This document shows, in pieces, positions 55,421-63,042 of a stretch of DNA of 64,000 nucleotides; within the stretch, counting starts at the first letter, position 1, and each line of letters begins with the position of its first letter. The stretch comes from an uncultured candidate division WPS-2 bacterium (lineage in GTDB: Bacteria > Vulcanimicrobiota > Vulcanimicrobiia > Vulcanimicrobiales > Vulcanimicrobiaceae), in assembly GCA_937927945.1 (NCBI GenBank), contig CALEYW010000018.1, positions 1-64,000 of the forward strand, written 5' to 3'. The position numbers and the translations under genes are program-made. Under the pieces are notes generated by a model. The model saw nothing but the letters and a program-made list of their open reading frames with translations, made no database searches and was not told the DNA's origin.

Positions 55421-56569
55421 ATGCGTTTTGGTTGGCGTTCCCTTTCTTTATGTGCTTTATTCGCCACCGGCTTGGTGGCATGTGGTAACAACTCAACCAC
55501 GCCGAATGTCGGCCCGGGCCCGAACGTCTCGCAGCAAGGGGTGATTGCGCTGCCGAACCTCGTGCCGGGCAGCAAGTTCACCTACGACATCGGCATCGCC
55601 GACGCGGCTTCGCGTCGGTACTATCTCGCCGATCGCACCAATGCGTCACTCGACATCGTCGACATGGACAGCTTCGCCGTCCGCCAAGTCGGCGGTTTCG
55701 TCGGCCAGAAGCCCTCCAACGACCTCTCCGGCCCCGACGGCGTCGTCTTCGTCCCGGGCGGCTCCGTCTACGTCGGCGACGTCAACGTCGTGAAGGTCGT
55801 CGATCCGGTCGCCGGCGCGGTGACGAAGGCGATTGCAACCGGCACCGCCGGCTTCCGCACCGACGAAGGGTGCTACGATCCCGACGACAAGCTGATCATG
55901 TTCGCGAACCCGGCCGACTCGCCGCCGTACGCGTCGTTCATCTCGACGACGACCAACACCGTTGTCGCGCAGCTGCCGTTCACAACGGCCACCGGCGGAC
56001 TGGAACAGTGCGTGTACGATCCCGGCACGAAGAGGTTCTTCATCAACAACGACTCGACGGCGACCAACCCGCACGGCGAGCTCAACTCGCTCCTGGCGTC
56101 GACCGCGGTTGCCGGCGCGCCGGTGATCGACAAAGTTTACCCGGAAGGGAACTGCGGCCCGGCGGGACTCGCCCTCGGCCCGAACGAGAACCTCCTCGTC
56201 GGCTGCGACACCCCGGCCGGCACGCAGCAGGAGACGCTGATCATGAGCGCGACGAGCGGCGCCGTCGTCGCGACGATCACCCAGGTCGGCGGCGAAGACG
56301 AGGTCGCGTACGATCCGAAGCTCAACCACTATCTCACCGCGTCGCGGAACATGACCGCGAACGGCATCTCGCAGAGCGGTGTGACGGGTGCGAAGTTCAC
56401 GTCAGTCCTCGGCGTCATCGATGCGGCAACGAACACGTGGGTGGGGAACTTCCCGACCGGCTCGGGCGCGCACTCCGTAGCGGCCGATTCTAAGACCGGA
56501 CGCGTCTTCGTTCCGGTGCCGCCGACGGCTACCGCGGCCGGGGGCCTGCTGGTCTTCAGCAGCCCGTAG
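55421..56569 (+). CDS. lipoprotein with beta-propeller-like repeats
   Basis: 382 residues from the ATG at 55421. An earlier in-frame start would disturb the signal peptide. It has a lipoprotein signal with lipobox LVAC at about residues 18-21. The remainder is made of repeated strands in the YncE/NHL style (RRYYLADRTNASLDIVDMDSF, GGSVYVGDVNVVKVVDPVAGAV, GLALGPNENLLVGCD, LGVIDAATNTWVGNFPTG, SKTGRVFVPVP), suggesting a 6-7-blade propeller. Two Cys pairs may be disulfides. The ligand is unknown. It is divergent from the liv-hyu operon and ends in a strong terminator. Confidence 0.75.
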   Translation: MRFGWRSLSLCALFATGLVACGNNSTTPNVGPGPNVSQQGVIALPNLVPGSKFTYDIGIADAASRRYYLADRTNASLDIVDMDSFAVRQVGGFVGQKPSNDLSGPDGVVFVPGGSVYVGDVNVVKVVDPVAGAVTKAIATGTAGFRTDEGCYDPDDKLIMFANPADSPPYASFISTTTNTVVAQLPFTTATGGLEQCVYDPGTKRFFINNDSTATNPHGELNSLLASTAVAGAPVIDKVYPEGNCGPAGLALGPNENLLVGCDTPAGTQQETLIMSATSGAVVATITQVGGEDEVAYDPKLNHYLTASRNMTANGISQSGVTGAKFTSVLGVIDAATNTWVGNFPTGSGAHSVAADSKTGRVFVPVPPTATAAGGLLVFSSP

Positions 56570-56593
56570 CCTCACCACCCGAAAGGCAACAGG

Positions 56594-56631
56594 CGGCGGC
56601 GTGGTCATTCGACCACGCCGCCGTTCTGTTT
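56594..56631 (+). terminator. intrinsic terminator after the lipoprotein gene
   Basis: A perfect 13-bp stem CGGCGGCGTGGTC / GACCACGCCGCCG with loop ATTC is followed by TTCTGTTT. It lies 25 bp after the stop. Confidence 0.85.
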
Positions 56632-57054
56632 AGCGCTCGATGCTCTCAGGGGTCGTCCGGGTGACGCGTTCAACCGTGGTGCTGACTTGAGTGACTTCGT
56701 TTGCGGCGATCGCCTCGTATGACCCGACCCACGTGTCGACTTCCCAGTCCGGCGCGCCAAGCTTGGCGCGCCAACGTCGACCATCTTCGGGCGACTCGAG
56801 CTCATATCGCAGATCGTGCTTGACGAGTCGTGAGAGCCGCGCGGCGGCGTCACGCAACGTGACGCTGTCGGCAGTTCGCGCTGCATCAGAGCGGCCGGCC
56901 CACGCAACGGCACCTTCGCCACCGGGACCGCGCATCACGCCCGCTCATCAAACATCTCCGGGAGGAGGTCGATATAGAAGCTATCCCGCACCGCGGTAAA
57001 GCGAAGACCGCTCCTCTCCAAGATCTGTTCCGTTTGATAGTGGTCACGGGACAT
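56630..57054 (-). pseudogene. frameshifted remnant of an NmrA-family NAD(P)-binding oxidoreductase
   Basis: Two minus-strand frames abut. The first, 39 codons from the ATG at 57054, reads RDHYQTEQILERSGLRFTAVRDSFYIDLLPEM, the typical middle of an NmrA-like reductase. It hits a TGA at 56937-56935. The second frame, starting GTG/ATG at 56938/56935, continues MRGPGGEGAVAWAGRSD and ends GAPDWEVDTWVGSYEAIAANE and TVERVTR, the typical C-terminus. Restoring one base would rejoin them. The Rossmann N-terminus is missing altogether and the middle looks shortened. Not functional. Confidence 0.75.
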
Positions 57055-57093
57055 CGGAAAACGCGAATCGGCGAGGCTTCATCCGAGTCTAAT

Positions 57094-57924
57094 CTAGCGC
57101 TTCATCCCCCAGCGAACGACCGTGCGCGCCTCGATCACGCTGAACACGCCTTCGACGATGATGCCGAGGACCGAGATCACGACCAATCCGGCGAAGATCT
57201 GCGAGGTCTGCAAGTAGTAGCGCGCGGTGTTGATGTACCAGCCGAGGCCGCCCTGTGAGCCCGCGACGCCGAAGACGAGCTCCGCGGCGACGACGGTGCG
57301 CCACCCGAACGCCCAGGCCGTCTTCAACCCGGTCAAAATGTACGGCATCGCCGCGGGGAGCAGCACGTCGATCACGAGCCGCGGGCCGCGCAGGCCCAGA
57401 TTCTTCGCGACCATCTGCGTCGTCGCGCTGATCGTGCGGAAGCCGGTGTCGGTATTGATCGCCACCGGCCAGATCGTCGCCAGCGTGACGATGAAGATGA
57501 TCGAGCGATCAGAGAGCCCGAACCAGATGATCGCCAGCGGCAGGATCGCGATCGCCGGCAACGGGTTCAGCACCGCCGTCAGCACGGCGAGCAGATCTCG
57601 CCCGACCGATGAGAAGACGGCCAGCGATGCGAACGCAAAGCCGATCGTCGCCCCGATCGCGAGGCCGATGAGAAGCGTCTCGAGCGTGTGCAGCGTCGCC
57701 GCGGGAATCTTGCCGTTCGCGACGTCGGCCCCGAGCTGCTTCGCGACGTCGAGCGGCGAGCCCACGAGCAGCTGCGAGACGTGCGAGACCGAGACGTACG
57801 CCTGCCAGACGGCCAGCAGCACGACCAGCACGAGCGCGTAGCGCAGCGGGCCGGGCAGCCGCTGCCACGGATCGCGGATGCGCGCGCGGGCCGGCGCTGG
57901 CGCCGGCGCGTCGGCAACGGTCAT
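57094..57924 (-). CDS. SsuC-type ABC transporter permease (tartrate-cluster)
   Basis: 276 residues, coupled to the ATPase by an ATGA overlap. Six hydrophobic helices. The BPD_transp_1 EAA loop is KNLGLRGPRLVIDVLLPAAMPYILTGLKTAWAFGWRTVVAAEL. An N-terminal Ala/Pro-rich tail precedes helix one. Such permeases carry nitrate, sulfonates, taurine or aromatic and hydroxy acids. Given its neighbours it probably imports the acid metabolised by the dehydratase and dehydrogenase. Confidence 0.93.
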   Translation of the reverse strand: MTVADAPAPAPARARIRDPWQRLPGPLRYALVLVVLLAVWQAYVSVSHVSQLLVGSPLDVAKQLGADVANGKIPAATLHTLETLLIGLAIGATIGFAFASLAVFSSVGRDLLAVLTAVLNPLPAIAILPLAIIWFGLSDRSIIFIVTLATIWPVAINTDTGFRTISATTQMVAKNLGLRGPRLVIDVLLPAAMPYILTGLKTAWAFGWRTVVAAELVFGVAGSQGGLGWYINTARYYLQTSQIFAGLVVISVLGIIVEGVFSVIEARTVVRWGMKR

Positions 57925-58715
57925 TCGACCACCGCCTGCAGCGACCGGTGCTCGGCATCCGGCGCGATCAGCAGCGAGCGCAGGTGGTGCGAGAGGCGGG
58001 TGAACTCGGGGCTGTCCATGTCGTCCGCGGCCGACGTGTCGACGATCTCGACGATCCGGGCCGGCGTCGTCGACATCACCGCGACGTGATGGCCGAGAAA
58101 GACCGCTTCCTGGATCGAGTGGGTCACGAGCACGATCGTCACGCCGGTCTCGCGCCAGATCGCATTGAGATCGAGCTGCAGCTGCGAGCGCGTGATCGCG
58201 TCGAGCGCACCGAACGGCTCGTCCATCAGCAGGATGCGCGGTTCGAGCGCGAGCGCGCGCGCGATCGCGCCGCGCTGCTTCATCCCGCCCGAGAGCTGGT
58301 GCGGGTACTTGTCCGCCGCGCGTTCGATCCCGACGAGGCGCAGCATCGCGTTCGCCCGCTCGCGCGCGGCCGCGCCGCGCAGCCGCTTCGCGACGCCGAG
58401 GGCGTACACGACGTTGTCGAACACCGTCCGCCACGGAAAAAGCTGATCGAAATCCTGGAAGACCACCGTGCGGTCGGGACCCGGCTCGCCGATCGCGCGC
58501 CCGTCGAGCGTGATGCTGCCGTCCGTCGGCGTCAGAAAGCCCGCGATCGCTTTGAGCAGCGTCGTCTTGCCGCAGCCCGAGGGCCCGATCAGCACGAACT
58601 TCTCGCCGCGTCGCACGACGAAGTCGGCCGACTCGACCGCGACGTATCCGTCGTACGCGATCGCGACGCCGGAACCGATCACGAGCGGCTCGCCGATCGT
58701 TCGCGTCTCGTTCAC
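57921..58715 (-). CDS. SsuB-type ABC transporter ATPase (tartrate-cluster)
   Basis: 264 residues from a GTG overlapping the previous stop (GTGA). Walker A GPSGCGKTT, Q-loop VVFQDFDQLFPWRTVFDNV, signature LSGGMKQRGAIARAL, Walker B ILLMDEPFGALD and VTHSIQEAVFLGHHVAVM. It energises the adjacent permease. Confidence 0.95.
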   Translation of the reverse strand: MNETRTIGEPLVIGSGVAIAYDGYVAVESADFVVRRGEKFVLIGPSGCGKTTLLKAIAGFLTPTDGSITLDGRAIGEPGPDRTVVFQDFDQLFPWRTVFDNVVYALGVAKRLRGAAARERANAMLRLVGIERAADKYPHQLSGGMKQRGAIARALALEPRILLMDEPFGALDAITRSQLQLDLNAIWRETGVTIVLVTHSIQEAVFLGHHVAVMSTTPARIVEIVDTSAADDMDSPEFTRLSHHLRSLLIAPDAEHRSLQAVVE

Positions 58716-59881
58716 GCGGCGCACTTCCGCAAGAGATCCATCAGCAGCGGCTTCTCCTCGAAACCGATGCCGGGCGCCTCCGGCAGGCGCACGTACGAAT
58801 CCTCGACCGGGATCGACTCGGCGAAACCGCCGAACGGCTGGAACACGCCGGGATACGACTCGTTCCCGCCGAGTCCCAAGCCGGCCGCGATGTTGAGCGA
58901 CATCTGGTGGCCGCCGTGCGGCACGCAATCGCGCGAGGACCAACCGTTCTCGCGCAGCATGGCGAGGGTTCGCATGTATTCGACGAGCCCATAGCTGAGC
59001 GCGCAGTCGAACTGGAGCACGTCGCGGCCCGCGCGCATCCCGCCGTAGCGGATCAGGTTGCGCGCGTCCTGCATCGAGAACAGGTTCTCGCCGGTCGCGA
59101 GCGCGTGCGGATAGCGCTCGGCGAGACGCGCCTGCAGCTCGTAGTCGAGCGGATCGCCGGCTTCTTCGTACCAGCGCAGCCCGTACGGCGCGAGCGCATC
59201 CGCGTACGCGAGCGCACGCTCGATGCCGAACCGGCCGTTTGCGTCGACGCACAAGCGCGAGCCGTCGCCGCCGAGCACGTCGATCACCGCTTCGACGCGC
59301 CGCAGATCCTCGTCGAGCGGCGCGCCGCCGATCTTGATCTTCACCGTCGTGTAGCCGAGCGAGAGATACCAGCGCATCTCGTCCTGCAGCGCGCGCAGGT
59401 CCTTGCCCGGCTGGTAGTACCCGCCGGCGGCGTAGACCCAGACGCGCTCGTCGGCCTCGCCGTTGCGATAGCGGTCGGCGAGCAGACGGTACAGCGGCTT
59501 CTGCTCGATCTTCGCGACCGCGTCCCACAGCGCCATGTCGATGGTGCCGACCGCGACGGAACGTTCGCCGTGCCCGCCCGGCTTTTCACCCGACATCATC
59601 AGCGCCCAGATCGCGTGCGGGTCGAAGTTGGTGCCCTCCCCGTCGAGCAGCGCCTCGGGCGGCGCGCCGAGGATGCGCGGGATGAAGCGCTCGCGCATCA
59701 GGCCGCCGGCCGCATAGCGCCCGTTCGAGTTGAAGCCGTAGCCCACGACGCGCCGCCCGTTGCGCACGACGTCGGTGACGACGGCGACGGTCGACGCGGT
59801 CATCTGCGAGAAGTCGATCCAGGCATTGCGGATGTTCGAGTCGATCCGTGCCGGCTGCTCGATGACGTCGAGGACGCGCAT
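58712..59881 (-). CDS. enolase-superfamily acid-sugar dehydratase, D-tartrate dehydratase-like
   Basis: 389 residues. It is a mandelate-racemase/muconate-lactonizing-type enzyme. Metal ligands D213 in VDANGRF, E239 in WYEEAGDP and E265 in TGENL are in place. The base pair is Lys183 or 181 in the KxK of TVKIKIGG and His322 in CVPHGGH. From memory, this layout and numbering match the characterised D-tartrate dehydratase closely. That enzyme turns D-tartrate into oxaloacetate. Pairing with a ttuC-like gene in the same operon supports the call. Other sugar diacids cannot be excluded. Confidence 0.82.
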   Translation of the reverse strand: MRVLDVIEQPARIDSNIRNAWIDFSQMTASTVAVVTDVVRNGRRVVGYGFNSNGRYAAGGLMRERFIPRILGAPPEALLDGEGTNFDPHAIWALMMSGEKPGGHGERSVAVGTIDMALWDAVAKIEQKPLYRLLADRYRNGEADERVWVYAAGGYYQPGKDLRALQDEMRWYLSLGYTTVKIKIGGAPLDEDLRRVEAVIDVLGGDGSRLCVDANGRFGIERALAYADALAPYGLRWYEEAGDPLDYELQARLAERYPHALATGENLFSMQDARNLIRYGGMRAGRDVLQFDCALSYGLVEYMRTLAMLRENGWSSRDCVPHGGHQMSLNIAAGLGLGGNESYPGVFQPFGGFAESIPVEDSYVRLPEAPGIGFEEKPLLMDLLRKCAA

Positions 59882-59888
59882 CCGCCGC

Positions 59889-60872
59889 TCAGTCGCCCAC
59901 GCTGCCCAGCGTGCCCGAGTAATCGATGTCGCGCATCGACGAGGGGACCTTGGTCAACGCGCCGATCGACTGCATGAACTTCGCCATCGCCAAGAAGCCG
60001 TGCGGCGTCGTGCTGAAGATGACGTCGGGCCGGCGCAGCCAGGTCTCGAAATCGCGAGCCGCGACTTTGCCGCCCGAGTCTTTCGCGAGGATCTCCGAGG
60101 CTTCGCGCGGATGCGCCTTGAGGAACTGCGTCGCGTCGAGCAGATCGCGGTAGAACGTCTTGACGAACTGCGGGTGCTCGCCGGCCCACTTCTCATTCAC
60201 GTACACACTGTTGAACGTATGCTTGCCGAAGACGTCGAAGCTGCGCAGTACGACGTGCCCGCCGCCTTGCACTTCCTGATACTGGAACGGCGGCGAGCTC
60301 AGGTGCGCGGTGAGCTGGCCGACCTGCAGCGCCTGCATTCCCGAGGGATGATCGATGCCGACGATGGTGTTGTCGAGCGCGTGCGCGTTCCCGAGCTGCT
60401 CAGCCGCGCCCTTGCGCAGCGCGAGCGACTGCACCGAGTCGAGCGACGGCATCCCGATCTTCGCGTCGGGTTTGATGTCCTTGAGCGTCCTGATGCTCTT
60501 GTCGCGTGCGACTAGCCAGACCGACATCTGGTTGAGCGACGCGAGCACCTTCCAGCCCACGCCGCGGTCCCAGCCGGTGAGGAACGGCGGGACGCTGCCC
60601 GCGCCGATCTGGATCTGGTTCGCGATAAAGCCGTCGCGGATCGCCGCGGTGCTGCCGAGCACTGTCCAGGTGACCTTCGTTTGCGGGAACTGCTTCTCGA
60701 TCAGCCGCTGATCGCGCATCACGACCAGGTTGCTGTAGCTCAAGCCGGGCTGGTACGCGATCGTGAGCTCCGCAGGTGCGTCGCTCGGCGGCGACGCGGT
60801 CCCTCCGGTGAGCGGCAGCGCGGCGAACATGGCGGTAACGACCGCGACGACGAACGGGCGGCGTGAGAGCAT
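59889..60872 (-). CDS. SsuA/NMT1-type periplasmic substrate-binding protein
   Basis: 327 residues with GGAG upstream. The signal peptide ends near TGGTA (about residue 26). The NMT1/SsuA fold is clear: LTIAYQPGLSYSNLVVMRDQRLIEKQFPQTKVTW, IAANQIQIGAGSVPPFL, RDKSIRTLKDIKPDAKIGMPSLDSVQ, and VYVNEKWAGEHPQFVKTFYRDLLDAT. It delivers the ligand to the permease pair. By context the ligand may be tartrate or another small dicarboxylate, whereas most family members bind sulfonates or similar. It starts 17 bp after ttuC. Confidence 0.9.
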   Translation of the reverse strand: MLSRRPFVVAVVTAMFAALPLTGGTASPPSDAPAELTIAYQPGLSYSNLVVMRDQRLIEKQFPQTKVTWTVLGSTAAIRDGFIANQIQIGAGSVPPFLTGWDRGVGWKVLASLNQMSVWLVARDKSIRTLKDIKPDAKIGMPSLDSVQSLALRKGAAEQLGNAHALDNTIVGIDHPSGMQALQVGQLTAHLSSPPFQYQEVQGGGHVVLRSFDVFGKHTFNSVYVNEKWAGEHPQFVKTFYRDLLDATQFLKAHPREASEILAKDSGGKVAARDFETWLRRPDVIFSTTPHGFLAMAKFMQSIGALTKVPSSMRDIDYSGTLGSVGD

Positions 60873-60889
60873 AGGGTCTCCTTGCTGGA

Positions 60890-61963
60890 TCAGGCGTGAA
60901 CGGCGGCAAGCGCGTCGCACACCGCGCGGGTGACGTCCTCGGTGCGGGCGGTCCCGCCGAGATCGGGAGTCCGCACGGACGATGCGGTGACCTGCTCGAT
61001 CGCGCCCATGAGCCGGGCGGCGTTCTCGGGCTCGCCGAGATGCTCGAGCATCATCACCGCGGTCCAGAACGCCCCGATCGGGTTCGCGACGCCTTTGCCG
61101 ACGATGTCGAACGCGGAGCCGTGAATCGGCTCGAACATCGAGGGGAAGCGGCGCGACGGGTCGAGGTTGGACGTCGGCGCGATGCCGATGCTGCCGGCGA
61201 GCACGGCGGCGAGATCGCTCAGGATGTCGGCGTGCAGGTTCGTCGCGACGATCGTGTCGAGACTCTTCGGCTTGCTGACCATGCGCACGGTCATCGCGTC
61301 GACCAGCTCGCGGTCCCACGTGACGTCGGGATACGCGCGGGCGACGTCGACCGCGACTTCGTCCCACAGCACCATCCCGTGCCGCTGCGCGTTCGACTTC
61401 GTGACGACGGTGAGGTGCTTGCGCGGCCGGCTGCGCGCGAGGTCGAAGGCGAAACGGATGATGCGCTCGACCCCGGCGCGGGTGAACACCGCCACTTCGG
61501 TGCCGACTTCGATCGCGTGACCGCGGTGCGCGCGGCCGCCCATCCCGGCGTACTCGCCCTCGCTGTTCTCGCGCACGATCACCCAGTCGAGATCGCCGCG
61601 CTCGCAGTCGCGCAGCGGGCTCGTCAGCCCGGGCAGGATCCGCGTCGGGCGGACGTTCGCGTACTGGTCGAACGGCTGGCAGATCGCCAGACGCAGCCCC
61701 CACAACGTGACGTGGTCGGGGACGCGCTGATCCCCGACCGCACCGAAGTAGATCGCGTCGAACGGGCGCAACGCATCGAGCCCGTCGGCCGGCATCATCA
61801 CGCCGTGCGCGCGATAGTAGTCGGAACCCCACGGAAAGCTGGTGAACTCGAGGTGCAGCTCCGGGTCGACGCGCTGCAGCGCCTCCAGAACCTCGATGCC
61901 CGCCCCGATGACTTCGGGGCCGATTCCGTCACCCGGAACCGCTGCGATACGATACGAGCCCAC
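60890..61963 (-). CDS. ttuC: tartrate dehydrogenase/decarboxylase
   Basis: 357 residues from a GTG with GAGGGAAG upstream. It is in the isopropylmalate/isocitrate dehydrogenase family. IAAVPGDGIGPEVIG opens the protein. YYRAHGVMMPADGLDALRPFDAIYFGAVGDQRVPD and LRLAICQPFDQYANVRPTRILPG are features of tartrate dehydrogenases (TtuC/YeaU). Metal-site DLAAVLAGSIGIAPTSNL and the NAD loop EPIHGSAFDIVGKGVANP follow. It oxidises tartrate or malate with NAD. It is the first gene of the leftward cluster, divergent from LysR. Confidence 0.93.
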   Translation of the reverse strand: MGSYRIAAVPGDGIGPEVIGAGIEVLEALQRVDPELHLEFTSFPWGSDYYRAHGVMMPADGLDALRPFDAIYFGAVGDQRVPDHVTLWGLRLAICQPFDQYANVRPTRILPGLTSPLRDCERGDLDWVIVRENSEGEYAGMGGRAHRGHAIEVGTEVAVFTRAGVERIIRFAFDLARSRPRKHLTVVTKSNAQRHGMVLWDEVAVDVARAYPDVTWDRELVDAMTVRMVSKPKSLDTIVATNLHADILSDLAAVLAGSIGIAPTSNLDPSRRFPSMFEPIHGSAFDIVGKGVANPIGAFWTAVMMLEHLGEPENAARLMGAIEQVTASSVRTPDLGGTARTEDVTRAVCDALAAVHA

Positions 61964-62051
61964 GATGCTTCCCTCACGAAGAATGATTCCGATGGCACCC
62001 TACCGGCCAGGATACGCTTTTCCCAGGCGAGGATCGAGCGCGCCGGCGGCA

Positions 62052-62077
62052 TAAGATCGTTGCGTTGAACGCAACGA
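62052..62077. promoter_or_regulatory. perfect palindrome and -10 box at the LysR gene
   Basis: Arms TCGTTGCGTT (62057-62066) and AACGCAACGA (62068-62077) form a perfect 10-bp inverted repeat around one base. TAAGAT (62052-62057) just before it fits a -10 box. The TTG start at 62065 is 7 nt after the -10, inside the palindrome. It is probably the autoregulatory LysR site. A weak leftward promoter (TCGATC, 17 bp, TATCCT at 62037-62009) for ttuC lies on the other side. Confidence 0.6.
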
Positions 62078-62976
62078 ATGACGACGAGGCCATCGGCTTC
62101 CCCGAGCTCGAGATCTTTCTCGAATTCGCCCGTACCCAGCACCTCGGCCGCACCGCCGAAGCGCTCGGCCGCAGCGTGTCGTCGGTCCAGCGGGCGGTCC
62201 GCGCGCTGGAGATTCGCCTCGGCGTCCCGCTGGTCGAGCGCGAGGGCAGGCGCGTGCGGCTGCTCCACGCCGGCCGCGTCTTGGCCGATCAGGCGGCCCG
62301 GGTCGTGCGCGCCCGCTCGGAGGCGGTCGACGCCGTTCGCTCCGCATCGGGCTCGCGCTCGACGGTTCGCCTGGGCCACATGTTCTCGCTCGGGCCGACG
62401 CTCGTCCCGCGCATCGCCGGGACGGTCCTCGCGCGCGACCCGAGCGCTCGGCTCGTGTTGCGCCACGGTGCGACGAACGCGCTGGTGACGGCACTACTCG
62501 CCGGCGAGCTCGACGCGGTCCTCGTCTCACCGCTGCCGCTCGCGGCCGATCTCGACAGCACGCCGGTGTTCACCGAAGGCGTGCTCCTCGTCGTCACGGC
62601 GAACGACCCCCTCGCGTCGCGCGAGAGCGTTGCGCTCGCCGAAGTGCGCGACCGGCCGTTCGTCGCGCTCGCCGAAGGATCCGGCAGCAGATACGACATG
62701 ATGCAAGCGTGTGCGCGCGCCGGATTCATGCCGGCGATTGCGATCGAGGTCGGCGACATGTACACGCTCGAAGCGATCGTCGGCGCGGGTCTCGGGGTCT
62801 CGGTGGTGCCGGAGAGCATGCGCAGCCACGCGATGCCGGCGGTCGCGCGGATCCCGCTGCGCGAACCTGTCCCGACGCGCCGTCAAATCGGTCTGGTCTA
62901 CGTGCGCGGCACCGAGCACCGCAAACCCGTGGCGGCGGTCATCGAGTCCGTCCGCGGCGGCTTGACGCACGGCTGA
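62065..62976 (+). CDS. LysR-family transcriptional regulator
   Basis: 303 residues. TTG at 62065 is the only usable start before the DNA-binding helix. The winged helix is FPELEIFLEFARTQHLGRTAEALGRSVSSVQRAVRALEIRLGVPLVE (about 12-58). A LysR ligand-binding domain follows (90-300: VRLGHMFSLGPTLVPRIAG, AGELDAVLVSPLP, VEVGDMYTLEAIVGAGLGVSVVPE). It is divergent from the tartrate operon with 101 bp between starts, so it is the natural regulator of both directions. The ligand is probably the imported acid. Confidence 0.92.
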   Translation: MNATNDDEAIGFPELEIFLEFARTQHLGRTAEALGRSVSSVQRAVRALEIRLGVPLVEREGRRVRLLHAGRVLADQAARVVRARSEAVDAVRSASGSRSTVRLGHMFSLGPTLVPRIAGTVLARDPSARLVLRHGATNALVTALLAGELDAVLVSPLPLAADLDSTPVFTEGVLLVVTANDPLASRESVALAEVRDRPFVALAEGSGSRYDMMQACARAGFMPAIAIEVGDMYTLEAIVGAGLGVSVVPESMRSHAMPAVARIPLREPVPTRRQIGLVYVRGTEHRKPVAAVIESVRGGLTHG

Positions 62977-63042
62977 ACGAGCGGATCGATCGCACGGTCG
63001 AGGGCGGCAGGAACGCGCCGTCCGGAGCGGGACCCCTGGCGC

